Assembly (NCBI GenBank): GCA_019115485.1
Contig: DXDM01000005.1
Span: 1 to 64,000 of the forward strand
Reading direction: 5' to 3'
Length of the DNA stretch: 64,000 nucleotides
Origin: Candidatus Barnesiella excrementavium
GTDB lineage: Bacteria > Bacteroidota > Bacteroidia > Bacteroidales > Barnesiellaceae
The translations under genes and the position numbers were made by a program. Shown here piece by piece: positions 1 through 11,600 of the stretch (positions are counted from its first letter, which is position 1; every line of letters begins with the position of its first letter). The notes beneath the pieces are model-generated. The model did no database searches. It was not told where the DNA came from and saw only the letters and a program-made list of their open reading frames with translations.

Positions 1-2255
1 TAAGCCTTCACATAATTCTCCGGGTCGATGTAGAGGGGATAAAAGCCACATTTTCCGCTGTTGGGGATATTCTCGTTCCTGACAAACGTAGAGAATTCAT
101 AGTCGGTCAGATAATCGCCTTTGAAGCATTCCGAAACTCCGGTCGACAGGGTATTTGTCATTCCGGCCTGGGAGATGTCCCATGATTCGGACGACTCCCA
201 GCCGGTTATATGGTTGTCCCATTCGTCGAACCCGATGGTATATTGGATTGCATCGAAAGCGACTTTGCTCGATGAGGCTTCAATCCCGATGCGTCCGCTC
301 CCCTCGAAATCGGTTTTGACGGGGGTGTTCAACGTTAAGTTGAAATAGTCAAGTTCTATCTTGAAATTTCCTCCGTTTTTGTAGATGGTCATTGTGTGCC
401 AGGGCTCTTCATAATGACTCACCAGGTCGTTCGTTTCGAGGAATTCGAAATGGTCGGGGAGATTATATTGTTGAACCTCTGAGTTCCCCGCTTTTCTTAT
501 TTCGCATTCCCATAGATAACTGTCCCGATATATGGTTACCCTGACAAAATTATCTTCGTTCTGATACCAGGCATATACCGACGCATAATCGTTGCTCCCC
601 GCCTGAATTTTGAACGGAACTTCAAATCGATAGTTTGTCATACTGTCGGTCCGGAGCAGCAGCGACGATATTTTATCCTCCTTGGGATACAATTCTTTAT
701 TCTTTATACTCCACGAACTGTTGTTGAGAAATTCGAGTGAGTTGTAGAGGTTATAGTCAAAATAGGAGATGAAGGTTGGGGTTGCCGGTACGGGGTGGTA
801 GCCCGGCGAGTTTACCGAGGCCGATGACTCTACAACCAGTTCTTTGTCGTAGAAATGCATTCGGTCAATGCCCTGCGAGGATACTCCGTTGAAAAAGGCT
901 TTGTACATGATCCATCGTTCGAATCCTCCGGGTCCTACCACGTAATTGGATTGTGATTGTCCGATTACGATTTTCTCGGCTTTTTGCTCTCCTGTATCGA
1001 ACAGTCCGAAATCCACGAATTTGAAGCAATCGCTTCCGTTGCATTCATTGAGGGCTTCGACCGCAATGATGTTTCCTCCCAGTTTCAGCCAGGCCGGGTC
1101 GATGTCTATCAGAGAGTAGGCCGTACTCGAATCGTTTAGCTTCAATTCATTTCCGTTGATGTAAAATTTGGTATCGGCCTCAATCCTGTATTTCAAAGCT
1201 GCATTTTGAGGAATATAGTCCAAATCGAAGGTGCGTCGAATAAATAGTTTATCGGTGTTCCATGTCGTGCGGTTTGAACGTATGGGGGCCAAATCGGTTG
1301 ATTTAAGACCGAATCCACCGTTCCCGGATTTCCAACTTGAATCGTCATAGTCATACTCTTTCCAGTTCCCGATAGGGTCGGTCGTGATGTATTGAGCCTG
1401 CCAGGGGCCATGTTCTCCCGAGTTTAGAATCTGTTTATAGATGACCAGATGATCTTCGGTATTTCGGGTCAGGACCGGGTGCGGATATTTTTTTGAATTG
1501 TCGAAATTGTTGGGTTTGTCGCTTTGAGCCACCCCCACTTCATACATGCCTGTTCGGGCCGACATTCTGTTGGGTGAGTACATCATATAGTAGTTGTCCC
1601 GATATTTGAATAGCTCGGGGCCTTCGAAGTTGATGAAATCGACATTTGTAGGGTGCCCTATCTGATGAGTCATTTGAACGGAGCCGTCGATGCCTTTTCG
1701 GACAAACGGAGAGTTCATTTCGAAAGCCCAGACCTCGGCTCCCGATTTGGGATAGTTTGCTCCCGTGATGGGGTGAGGGTCGTCGGGATTGACTTTCTTT
1801 ACATAGTATAATTCACCATCTTCGTCCTGGAATACCTGTACGTCGATTCCATAATCGTCGAAGGGTTCGTCGATGGCCTGCTCCTTGTACATGCCCAAAG
1901 GATTGTCGGCGTATGAATGCCCGATACCGTTGAAATAGATGTGGAATACTCCGTTCCGATACAATATGTCACCGGCTCCGACCCGAGTATATACACTCCG
2001 TTGGTTCCATTGCGGGTCGTTCAGCCAGGTAGCTTCGTCGGTCTTTGCTGCTAGAACCGGATCCGACCAGTTGATAAGGTCTTTTGACGAATATATCTGT
2101 CCCATGGTACCTGTGCCCATGGCGTAGTAGTAGCCCATGAATCGTTCGACACATCCGTCGTATATGGGGACGACAGGATTGCTCAACTTTTGGGCGAATA
2201 ATGATTGAGAGAGGAGTATCAAAATGGTGATTGCAAGAAAAACGGCATTTTTCAT
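1..2255 (-). CDS. Glycoside hydrolase family 43-type secreted protein with C-terminal concanavalin/LamG-like region, C-terminus truncated by window edge
   Basis: Open minus-strand frame from ATG at 2255 to window start, absent from the ORF track because it has no stop in the window. Translation starts MKNAVFLAITILILLSQSLFAQKLSNPVVPIYDGCVERFMGYYYAMGTGTMGQIYSSKDLINWSDP (signal peptide plus GH43 N-terminal motif) and reads through to ...CGFYPLYIDPENYVKA at position 1. Confidence 0.85.
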   Translation of the reverse strand, partial: MKNAVFLAITILILLSQSLFAQKLSNPVVPIYDGCVERFMGYYYAMGTGTMGQIYSSKDLINWSDPVLAAKTDEATWLNDPQWNQRSVYTRVGAGDILYRNGVFHIYFNGIGHSYADNPLGMYKEQAIDEPFDDYGIDVQVFQDEDGELYYVKKVNPDDPHPITGANYPKSGAEVWAFEMNSPFVRKGIDGSVQMTHQIGHPTNVDFINFEGPELFKYRDNYYMMYSPNRMSARTGMYEVGVAQSDKPNNFDNSKKYPHPVLTRNTEDHLVIYKQILNSGEHGPWQAQYITTDPIGNWKEYDYDDSSWKSGNGGFGLKSTDLAPIRSNRTTWNTDKLFIRRTFDLDYIPQNAALKYRIEADTKFYINGNELKLNDSSTAYSLIDIDPAWLKLGGNIIAVEALNECNGSDCFKFVDFGLFDTGEQKAEKIVIGQSQSNYVVGPGGFERWIMYKAFFNGVSSQGIDRMHFYDKELVVESSASVNSPGYHPVPATPTFISYFDYNLYNSLEFLNNSSWSIKNKELYPKEDKISSLLLRTDSMTNYRFEVPFKIQAGSNDYASVYAWYQNEDNFVRVTIYRDSYLWECEIRKAGNSEVQQYNLPDHFEFLETNDLVSHYEEPWHTMTIYKNGGNFKIELDYFNLTLNTPVKTDFEGSGRIGIEASSSKVAFDAIQYTIGFDEWDNHITGWESSESWDISQAGMTNTLSTGVSECFKGDYLTDYEFSTFVRNENIPNSGKCGFYPLYIDPENYVKA

Positions 2256-2495
2256 ATAGGTATCGTGATTAAAAGTGGTAAGGTACGTTTTTTCCGTGGT
2301 GCAATATTATATATTCTCAAAATTTTAGTGGGGTAATTCTATTCCGAAAGATGGTAATTTTGTGCTATCTGTAATAGATGCCTTTGTTTTGGAGTTGTTG
2401 GGATATGTTTTGCGAGAGAAGGTGGTATAAATAAGTGCCCCCTGCCGCCCTTGTAAGGGCGGCAGGGGGCATGAGTGTCGAATCTTCAACCTGTG

Positions 2496-5400
2496 TTATT
2501 CGGATATCAGACCCTTAATGTATTCGCTGGGACTTTGTCCGGTCTCTTTTTTGAAACTTTTTGAAAAATAGTTGGGATTGGAGAAACCTGTTGCATAGGC
2601 TGTGTCCGAGATGGTATATCCCTGTTCCAGCATTCTTTTGGCTTTTTCGATTCTAAGCTCCTTGATGTAATCTCCGACAGTCATATCGAGCATTTTTTTA
2701 AATTTTACATGCAGGACGGTTCGGCTCACACCGATAGTTTCTGTAATATCGTTTATGCTGAAATCTTCATTCGATATATTTTTCTCTATCAGTTGTTTGA
2801 TGTCTTCGAGAAATTTCTCGTCGTACGGGTTGTGTGCTACTCGCTTGATATTTGTGGGGCTCTTTTTGAAATATTTCCGATCATTTTCCTTCGTTTGCAA
2901 TATGTTTTTTACTTGTAATTGCAGTATCTGGTAGTTGAAAGGCTTTTCGATATAGATATCGGCTCCATGTTTATACCCCTCAATCGTAGACTCTTCGCCC
3001 GTTTTTGCCGTGAGCAGGATAAAGGGAATGTGAGAGGTGAGAATATTGGTCTTGACTTTCTCGCATAATTCCAGGCCGTTGATTTCGGGCATCATTAAAT
3101 CGCTTATGATCAAATCGGGATATTGGCTTTCCAATAAGGATAAAGCTTCTTTCCCGTTGGTTGCCGTGAGAACCTTATATTCCGGGGCGAATGATTCTTC
3201 AAGGAAACGGAGCATATCGCTGTTATCCTCGACAATCATGATTTCATATTGAGGTTGTGTGTTCACCGTCTCATTTTTCTCGGAGAATACCCCGGTATCT
3301 TCCGGGTCGGTCGGGTCGGTTTTCAGGTCATTGTTCTTGTCTTGTTCGACTTGTGCAGTGTCTCGAACGATAAATTCTTGAAGAGACTCGGGGGTGATAT
3401 TGATTCTGGCCGTGAAGCAGGACCCTTGGTTTATCGTGCTTTCGACAGTGATGTCGCCCTTGTGCATTTCAATTAGATTTTTGATATATGACAGGCCTAT
3501 ACCCCAGCCGGTTTTATTGTTGCTGTTTACCTGGAAGAAAGAGTCGAATATCTTGTCCAGATGCTCTTTGGAAATGCCAATCCCGTTATCGGTTACTTTG
3601 ATGACCAGGAAATGTTGGGTTCCGCTCGTTGTCGTGGAGATGTCCAAGTCGACCCGTCCGCCCTTGTTCGTGAACTTGAAGGCGTTGGAAAGCAAGTTGG
3701 TGAGAACCTTCTCCAAGATTGATTTGTCTATTGTAATTTCTTCGGGTATATTTGTCATGGTTATGTGATAATCTATTGATTTCTCTTGTGCCATGAACTT
3801 GAACGAGTTGGACGTCTGTTCTATAATACCTCGGGGATTTAGGGTCGAGACCGATAACGAGGGCTTGGTTATTTCCATTTTGTTGAAATTGACCAATTCC
3901 TGTATCAGGTCAAAAAGTCGCTTTGAATTGTTCAAGATGTCGTGAAGCATGACTTTGGCTTTCTCGGGCATATCGTAGGCGTTGAGCAGTTTTTGAGCCG
4001 GCGATATGATGAGAGAGAGAGGTGTCTTGAACTCGTGTGATATGTTGATAAAGAAATTCCTCCTTAATTCATTCATTTCGAGGAGTTTCTCCTTTTCGAT
4101 GATGTTGATGCGTATCAGCTGTTTCTCATATAATCGTTTTTCTTGTCGTTTATACAGGTAGTAAAGAGCCAATAGACCTATAATCATATAGGTGAGATAG
4201 GCCCAAATCGTTTCGTAAAAGGGTGGGGTAACCGTTATTTTTAGTGTGCGGATATTGTTGGGGTGGGTACGTACCTTAAATACGTATTTCCCGGGATCCA
4301 ATACGGGGAAGATGAATTTCCGTTGACTTCCGATGTTTTGCCAGTCGGTGCTTAGCCCGTCGATAAAGACTTGATAGTTTTGCGCTTTATTGGCCCCTGT
4401 CTGTACACCGGCAAATTCTATTCCCAGGAATTTGGCTTGGTTGTACGATATTTTCAGTTCATCGGTATAGTTTATATTCTTGTCGAGAATACCGCCGTTT
4501 TGTGGAAGTATATTTTTCCCACCGATAGAGAGGTTGGTGAATATGATGTGGGGAATATGCGTATCTTTTTTCAGACTTTGGGGATTAAACGTGATTAGCC
4601 CCTTGTTTGTCCCCGCGAATATCAGTCCCTGTGAACTGAAAAAGGAGGAGGTGTAATTGAAGTTCTCCGTGGGTAAGCCGTCGTTTGATGTGAAATGTAC
4701 GGCTTCCGATAAGTCGGGTTGTATCTTGTAGAGCCCGTTGTTGGTCGTTACCCATATGTTGGCCTGGCTGTCTTCGGTGATGCTGTATATGCAGTTGGCA
4801 TTGATTTTACCTTCATTTAAGAAAGAGGATAGACTGTCGTTTGAGGTATTCAGATGGTACAATCCACCGTTGTTGGTGCCAAACCAGATATTGCTTTTCT
4901 TGTCGGCAATAATGGTCGTGACATAGTTGTCGGTAAGCCGGTTGTGAGTCGATTTGATATTCCACTGTTTGATGGTATTTTTTTTAGGTGAGTATTTGAC
5001 CAGTCCGCCCACTCGCAATCCAATCCAGATGTTTCCCTGATAATCGCCGGTGAGGTAATAGACAAAGTTGTTGTTGAGTATCTTGTTCTTGATTGGCGTT
5101 ATTCGATTTTGTTTGGAGTCGTAAAATGCCAATCCGGACGAGGTCCCTATCCATAGGGTTTTCGCAGGGTCTATGTATAGGGAGAAAATGCTGTTCTCGG
5201 GAATCGAACTGTTTCTTCTGTTGAACAGGGAGGATTGACCGGTGCGGAGATTATACTTGACCAATCCGTGCATGAATGTGCCAATCCACAGGTTCTTCTC
5301 CGGGTCAATCTGGATACTGTGAATATTTTCGGTATTGATCGATGGGTGCTTGAACTTGGTAAACAGGTCCTCTTTCGGGTTATACCGATAGAGTCCGCCG

Positions 5401-6497
5401 TCTTCGCTGGCAATCCATATCTGGTGCTCTTCGTCTTCGATGATTTGCCTTATAGCCGAAGCTTTGAGCCCCTTTGAGTTGTAGTTGATGGTATAATAGT
5501 TGAATTGACTGGATATGTCATAGAACGTATTGATGCCGCCGAAATAGGTTCCTACCCACATGTTTCCCTGATTGTCTTTCTTGATGCAATATATGGCATT
5601 GTCGTTAAGTCCGGAGCTGTTGTAGGTATTTTTTCTGATGTGTTGCATTTCGCCCGAGCCATTGTATAGCAGGATACCTTTTTCTGTCCCGAACCACATG
5701 TCTCCATGTCGGTCCTGGGCAATACTCCTGATGATACCCTCTTCGCGGCTTTCCGGGGTGTATATGCTCTTTATTTCGTGTGTCTTGGAATCTATCTTTA
5801 TAATTCCGTTCCCATTTTTCCCAATCCATTTATTCCCTTGCTCATCGATATAGAGCGATATGATTGCATCTCGGTTTTTTGGGGTATCTTTTTCTTGCGA
5901 TATATCCAGTTTGAACTGCTCGTTAAAGTCTTTATCGTAGCAAATCAAGTTGGAACCTACGGTAACCCACAGGTTGTCTTGTGCATCGAAATCAAAAAGG
6001 TCACATGATACTTCTTTTCCGGTTCCACTTTGTACAGGAATAAATGTCTGTGTCTCTTGATGGAAGCGATAAAGTATGTGAGAGGAGCAGAAAACCCGCC
6101 CTTGCCGGTCTATGACTATTTTGCCGATTGTTGCATTGGGTATGTCGTATCTCTCAAAGGAATCGAGTTCATAGATATAGCGGCAGATGCCGTTGTCGGT
6201 CCCGATCCACATGTATCCGTTGCTGTCTTGTGCCAAGGTTTTGATAAAGTTGTTGGGAATCGAGTTCGGGGAGCTCGAAGAGATATAAGAGGTCAGGTCA
6301 TACCCGTTGTATTTGCACAGGCCGTTGCGGCTACCGGTCCATATTTGGTCGTATGAGTCCTGTGTGATGGAGGTAATGCCGTTATGTATGGGCCCTTTCA
6401 GATAATCGAAGTGCTCAAATCGTATTTCGTGGGCTTGTGTTTCCCAGGAAAAAGAGATAATCATTAAAAAGATGTATAACAGATGGCTTCGGCTCAT
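2496..6497 (-). CDS. Hybrid two-component system (HTCS): periplasmic regulator propeller repeats, Y_Y_Y domain, histidine kinase, receiver and AraC-type HTH in one polypeptide
   Basis: 1333 aa: repeated WIGT..GI/L propeller motifs, FFINISHEFKTPLSLI (HisKA H-box), DNGIGI/GWGIGLSY (HATPase), IMIVEDNSDML...ISDLMMPEINGLELC (receiver), AraC HTH ending TGFSNPNYFSKSFKKETGQSPSEY. Confidence 0.97.
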   Translation of the reverse strand: MSRSHLLYIFLMIISFSWETQAHEIRFEHFDYLKGPIHNGITSITQDSYDQIWTGSRNGLCKYNGYDLTSYISSSSPNSIPNNFIKTLAQDSNGYMWIGTDNGICRYIYELDSFERYDIPNATIGKIVIDRQGRVFCSSHILYRFHQETQTFIPVQSGTGKEVSCDLFDFDAQDNLWVTVGSNLICYDKDFNEQFKLDISQEKDTPKNRDAIISLYIDEQGNKWIGKNGNGIIKIDSKTHEIKSIYTPESREEGIIRSIAQDRHGDMWFGTEKGILLYNGSGEMQHIRKNTYNSSGLNDNAIYCIKKDNQGNMWVGTYFGGINTFYDISSQFNYYTINYNSKGLKASAIRQIIEDEEHQIWIASEDGGLYRYNPKEDLFTKFKHPSINTENIHSIQIDPEKNLWIGTFMHGLVKYNLRTGQSSLFNRRNSSIPENSIFSLYIDPAKTLWIGTSSGLAFYDSKQNRITPIKNKILNNNFVYYLTGDYQGNIWIGLRVGGLVKYSPKKNTIKQWNIKSTHNRLTDNYVTTIIADKKSNIWFGTNNGGLYHLNTSNDSLSSFLNEGKINANCIYSITEDSQANIWVTTNNGLYKIQPDLSEAVHFTSNDGLPTENFNYTSSFFSSQGLIFAGTNKGLITFNPQSLKKDTHIPHIIFTNLSIGGKNILPQNGGILDKNINYTDELKISYNQAKFLGIEFAGVQTGANKAQNYQVFIDGLSTDWQNIGSQRKFIFPVLDPGKYVFKVRTHPNNIRTLKITVTPPFYETIWAYLTYMIIGLLALYYLYKRQEKRLYEKQLIRINIIEKEKLLEMNELRRNFFINISHEFKTPLSLIISPAQKLLNAYDMPEKAKVMLHDILNNSKRLFDLIQELVNFNKMEITKPSLSVSTLNPRGIIEQTSNSFKFMAQEKSIDYHITMTNIPEEITIDKSILEKVLTNLLSNAFKFTNKGGRVDLDISTTTSGTQHFLVIKVTDNGIGISKEHLDKIFDSFFQVNSNNKTGWGIGLSYIKNLIEMHKGDITVESTINQGSCFTARINITPESLQEFIVRDTAQVEQDKNNDLKTDPTDPEDTGVFSEKNETVNTQPQYEIMIVEDNSDMLRFLEESFAPEYKVLTATNGKEALSLLESQYPDLIISDLMMPEINGLELCEKVKTNILTSHIPFILLTAKTGEESTIEGYKHGADIYIEKPFNYQILQLQVKNILQTKENDRKYFKKSPTNIKRVAHNPYDEKFLEDIKQLIEKNISNEDFSINDITETIGVSRTVLHVKFKKMLDMTVGDYIKELRIEKAKRMLEQGYTISDTAYATGFSNPNYFSKSFKKETGQSPSEYIKGLISE

Positions 6498-6613
6498 TTC
6501 TCTTTCTCGTTAAAAAGTCTATTTCTTGTTTATGAGTGCAAAGAAAAAAATATTTAAGAACAAAAGAGCTAGTAATCGGAATAATTTTACTTGTAAAAAT
6601 AGTTTATTTCTCT

Positions 6614-6621
6614 TAATTTTG
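6614..6621 (+). promoter_or_regulatory. Bacteroidetes -7 promoter box TAATTTTG upstream of ELWxxDGT gene
   Basis: Matches TAnnTTTG; TTG at about 20 nt upstream spacing; about 50 nt before ATG 6674. Confidence 0.55.
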
Positions 6622-6673
6622 CTCATGTGAAGTTCATTTGAATCCAGTTCTTTTAATTTAAATTATAGATAAC

Positions 6674-8530
6674 ATGAAAAACAAGACTTTATTTGTATCG
6701 GCATTCGGTGTAGCCCTGATGGGGGTTACCGCTATCAATGCCCAAGAGTTGGTTTTACCGGAAGGTATGGAAATACTGACTCCCGAAAATGTAGAGGTGA
6801 CCGTTAGTACGGCAAGAGCCAATGATAAAGACAAGGCTCTTACCATAGCCGGTAGTGCAGAGAATGGCTATAAGGCCTATTTCACGGCAAAAGATGCTGA
6901 ACATGGCGAGGAGTTGTGGGTAAGTGATGGAACGAAAGAGGGAACCAAAATGGTGAAGGATATATATCCGGGTGTCACTAGTTCTAATGTATTGTACATT
7001 ACGAGATTTAATGACAAGGTGGTTTTTCAGGCAACAGCCAATGACGCCGACGGAGCCGAGTTGTGGATTTCGGACGGTACCGAGGCCGGTACCTGTATGA
7101 TTGCCGACATCAACATACTGGGTGGGTCGGAGCCGGCCGGGTTCACTCAGATTAATGAAAATGAATTTATCTTTGGAGCCAAGGATTTCAACAGTATCAG
7201 TTATGGTGAAGAGGAACAACGATGGTTGTGGATTTCCGACGGAACGGCCGAAGGGACGCGCCTGTTGAAAGATTGCAAGGTTATTTATCCGGGAGCGAAG
7301 GTGGCTACCGACGACGAGCGCTTCTTTGTTCGGGTAGGGAGAAAGGTCTTTTTTAAGGCCGATACCAAGGATAACGAATTCGGTGAAGAGTTGTGGATAA
7401 CCGATGGGACAGAAGCCGGGACAAAGATGCTGCTGGATATCAACAAGACGGTTGCCAACGAAGAGACGGGAGCTACGGCTGGCGCCCAACTGGACTGGTT
7501 TACCAATTTCAAAAACGAGAAATTGTTCTTTATTGCATATTCCAATGAGTATGGCAATGAAATTTGGGTTAGCGACGGAACAACCGAGGGTACCTATATG
7601 ATAAAAGATTTGACCGAGGGTACCGATGCTAACGGTTTGCCGGCCGGACATGGGGCATTCACTCCCAGAGTATATAAGGACAAAGTCTATTTTAGAGGTT
7701 ATGACCCTTATTACGGATTGGAACTTTTTGTAACCGACTTTACCGCCGAAGGTACCCATATCGTATTTGACCTCAATACCAATCCTACGGCCACAGGTAC
7801 GGCCAATGGTTCACCTGACTTGTTCTGTGAATTTGACGGTGTGCTGTTTATGAAAGGAGCAACCGGTAGCGATGCCAATCTTCCCGATACGAATTTCGGA
7901 TTGGAGTTGTTCTACACCGACGGAACCGCAGAAGGTTCGAAAATGCAATCGGACTTGAATCCGGGGACAGGTCCCAATGCTGCCTGGGAAGGAATGGTGG
8001 TTTCGGGTAGCTTCTATTTCAGAGCGCAGGATCAGACTCCGGCAGCCGGTTCGAGCCAGGCCTGGGAGTTGTTTAAGATAGACAGTAAGGACGAGTTCCC
8101 CAAGAAGGTGGTCGATTTGGGTGAAGGCCCCGATTTTGTCCATTCGTTGAGAAATCTCGATGGAGACCTGGTATTCACCAGTCAGATAAAGAAGAGCCTC
8201 TTTGTCTATCACTATCGCAAAGCCGATTATGATCCTCAAAAGGATAAAGAGAATATGGATCCCGATTTTGGTGAGACCTCGGCCGTCATGGCTCCGTCGA
8301 GCATGGATAAGACAGTCGATATCTATCCCAATCCTGCATCGGACTATGTCTGCATCGATACCGATGCCGAGGTGTATGGATATACCATTACCGATTTGTC
8401 AGGGAAATTACTGGTAAAGGGACATGCCGATTCGAACAAGATTATGCTCGATGATTTGAGCGCCGGCATGTTCATACTGAGCGTGGAGACTTCGGAAGGC
8501 GTGATGAACAGCAAGCTGACCGTGAAGTGA
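6674..8530 (+). CDS. Secreted ELWxxDGT-repeat protein (probable beta-propeller) with T9SS type A sorting domain
   Basis: Signal peptide; about 7 repeats (ELWVSDGTKEGT, ELWISDGTEAGT, LWISDGTAEGT, ELWITDGTEAGT, EIWVSDGTTEGT, ELFVTDFTAEGT, ELFYTDGTAEGS); C-terminus VDIYPNPASDYVCI...GKLLVKG...GMFILSVETSEGVMNSKLTVK. Confidence 0.9.
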   Translation: MKNKTLFVSAFGVALMGVTAINAQELVLPEGMEILTPENVEVTVSTARANDKDKALTIAGSAENGYKAYFTAKDAEHGEELWVSDGTKEGTKMVKDIYPGVTSSNVLYITRFNDKVVFQATANDADGAELWISDGTEAGTCMIADINILGGSEPAGFTQINENEFIFGAKDFNSISYGEEEQRWLWISDGTAEGTRLLKDCKVIYPGAKVATDDERFFVRVGRKVFFKADTKDNEFGEELWITDGTEAGTKMLLDINKTVANEETGATAGAQLDWFTNFKNEKLFFIAYSNEYGNEIWVSDGTTEGTYMIKDLTEGTDANGLPAGHGAFTPRVYKDKVYFRGYDPYYGLELFVTDFTAEGTHIVFDLNTNPTATGTANGSPDLFCEFDGVLFMKGATGSDANLPDTNFGLELFYTDGTAEGSKMQSDLNPGTGPNAAWEGMVVSGSFYFRAQDQTPAAGSSQAWELFKIDSKDEFPKKVVDLGEGPDFVHSLRNLDGDLVFTSQIKKSLFVYHYRKADYDPQKDKENMDPDFGETSAVMAPSSMDKTVDIYPNPASDYVCIDTDAEVYGYTITDLSGKLLVKGHADSNKIMLDDLSAGMFILSVETSEGVMNSKLTVK

Positions 8531-8541
8531 TAAGGAGGTTG

Positions 8542-8578
8542 CAGGCCAGCCTTTGCTTCCTCATCGAAGGCTGGCCTG
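8542..8578 (+). terminator. Strong intergenic stem-loop (12-bp perfect stem) without a good U-tract
   Basis: CAGGCCAGCCTT-tgcttcctcatcg-AAGGCTGGCCTG between ELWxxDGT gene and susC; followed by tattgattt only. Confidence 0.5.
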
Positions 8579-8611
8579 TATTGATTTGTGTATGATTATA
8601 AAAAAGATACC

Positions 8612-11600
8612 ATGGGAAATAGAGGTTTTACAATTTTATTTTTAATCCTGTTTTTTATAAACCTGGGTATAGACTGCTGGGCACAAGGCCAGTCGTATGT
8701 CAAGGGCCGGGTGGTCGATAGTGCGACTCAAGAGTCGATTATCGGTGCCACGATAAAAAATAAAAATACCGCAAAAGCCGTCATAACGGACTTTGACGGG
8801 AATTTTTCAATAGCAGGTTCAATAGGTGACGAAATACAAATCAGTTACGTAGGGTATAGCTCTCAAACTGTAAAGATAAAAGATAACAATGCGCTATCCA
8901 TACAGTTATCGTCTAATGACCAGCAGTTGGACGAATTGGTTGTGATAGGGTATGCCACTCAAAAGAAGAGTGACCTTACCGGAGCCGTATCTTCGGTAAA
9001 GGCCGATGAGATTGTAGCTTCGGCGGTTCCCAATCCGGCGCAGGCAATTCAAGGAAAGGCACCTGGTGTTTTGGTTATACAAAACTCGGGAGCACCCGGA
9101 GGGTCGACGACCATAAAGATTCGGGGTACGGGTACCATTAATGATTCGGATCCCCTTTATGTCGTGGACGGTTTTATCGTTGATAATATCGACCACATAA
9201 ATCCCAATGATATTGCAAGTATCGAAGTCCTCAAAGATGCCGGTTCTGCCTCAATATATGGTGCCCGGGCTGCCAATGGTGTGGTTTTGGTAACGACGAA
9301 AGGCGGAGAAGAGGGGAAAACTAGGATTTCTTTTGATGGATATGTGGGCTTTTCGAACCCGTGGAAGAGTATCGATGTCATGGGAATCGAAGATTTCGCA
9401 CTGATGCGGGATTATGTGCAGGGAACCAATTATTATTCGCAAGACGGTCAACTATACATGTCTAAGGATAACGGTGGAAACCTGTATTACGACCCTCGCA
9501 AGTATCAGCTTCTCGATACGATTGCCTCCTCGCCATATACTCCCAAAAGCTGGTGGGACGCCGTGACTCAAACCGGCATCAAGCAACAATATAATTTAAG
9601 TATCAGCGGTGGAAACAATAGAACCAAGTTTATGGTTAGCGGCAACTATTATAACGAGAAGGGTATCGTGAAGACGTCGGACTATCAACGTCTGTCGCTT
9701 CGTGTGAATCTCAATAACAAACTGACCGACTGGTTGTCATTGAAGACCAATATCCTGTATACGAATACCGATCGGGATCTGATACCCGAAGGGGCCGATG
9801 GCGTGTTGAAGAAGGCCTTGTATCAAAGTCCGTTGATTCATACCTATAACACGGCCGGATACTATTCGGAGAATCACCCTATTGCGATGATTGAGCGCAA
9901 TCATAACAGCGCGACAACAAACAGATTTGACATCAATATAGACTTGTCGGCCAAGTTCCTGAAATATTTTACCTATCAGTTTAAGTTGTCGAACTATACC
10001 AACTTCTACAATCGAAGCAAGTTTGATGAGGTGAATAAACTGGAAGAGAATTTCGAGGCTCCCACCGATTTGACGAAGGTGACCAATTTTGATACTCGAA
10101 CCAATAAAACCGAGTTGAACAATATTCTCACATATGCCTATGAGTCGGGCAAGCATAATATCAGTGCATTAGTGGGTCAGACGATAGAGATGTCGAGAGT
10201 TTACGATCAGGAGACTTCTAAAAAGGGAGCGCCGGGGAACTCGTCGAATTACTGGTATTTGGCCTCGGCCTACTTTGGCGATTATGCCTATGGATTGCTG
10301 AACGAGTGGAATGCCATGGGTTTTATCAGCCGGGTAAGTTATTCGTTCGATGACAAGTATCTGTTGCAGGCCAATTTCAGATCCGATGCATCGTCGGTAT
10401 TCTCGAAGAAAAACCGATGGGGCTTTTTCCCCTCGGTATCCTTGGGTTGGAAATTCTCGGGCGAGGAGTGGATGCAGTCACAGAATGTGATAAGTTTTGC
10501 CAAACTGCGGGTCGGTTGGGGTCAACTTGGAAACAATAGAATATCGGAATATGCCCGGTATAAGGTGATGGATACCGACCTTTCCTATTCGTTCGGAACG
10601 GGATTGCATACGACATATCCGGGTGCGGCTTCTTTGACTTTGGGAAATGACAATATCAAATGGGAAAAAACCGAGTCGTATAATGTGGGATTGGATATTA
10701 ATTTCTTGAACAACAGACTCAGTTCGTCGATTGAGTGTTTTGTGAAAAATACCTCAGACATGTTGATTCAGGTACCGGTTTCGCTCTCGGCCGGACTTAA
10801 CGAAAATCCCATGGTGAATGCCGGTTCCATTCAAAACAAGGGTATTGAGTTTAATATCTCGTATAAAGACCAGATTGCCGATTTCAAGTACGATATAGGA
10901 TTCAATATTTCATACATCAAGAACAAGGTGACCAGTTTGGGTACGGGCAACGAGCCTATTTACGGGGCCTTGTTGTCAACCGAGGGAAGTATCAACGACT
11001 ATGTGACCAAGACCGAGGTGGGCAGACCGATTGCCTGTTTTTATGGATATGTGACAGATGGTATATTCCAGACTCCGGAAGAGGTGGCTGCCAGTGCCCA
11101 AAACGACGGTATTACCGAACCGGGCGATTTCCGCTTCAAGGATTTGAATAACGATGGGAAAATCGATGCCTCGGACCGGACCTATCTTGGGTCGCCGCAC
11201 CCCGATTTTGTATATGGTATTCCCATTACACTCTCGTATAAGAATTTTGATTTCTATATGTTTTTCCAAGGGCAATGGGGAAATAAAATATTTAACGTCA
11301 TGGAGTACTATTTGAATTCGGCTCATGGTACGGGTAATGTGTATGCCGATCTTCGGTCGAAGTGCTGGTCGGGGACGTATGACCCGGAAAAGAGTTTTTA
11401 TCCGGCCAACCCGCAGGGTACGGTTCCTGAACTCGATGAGGCCGATAGACCCAAAAATTTTAGAGCCTCCGATTTCTATGTAAAGGACGGTTCGTATTGC
11501 CGGTTGAAAAATGTGCAGTTGACCTATAATTTGCCTCAGAAGGTGTTGAAGAAATTGCAACTGTCCAATGCCTCGATTTATGTGTCGGCACAGAATTTAT

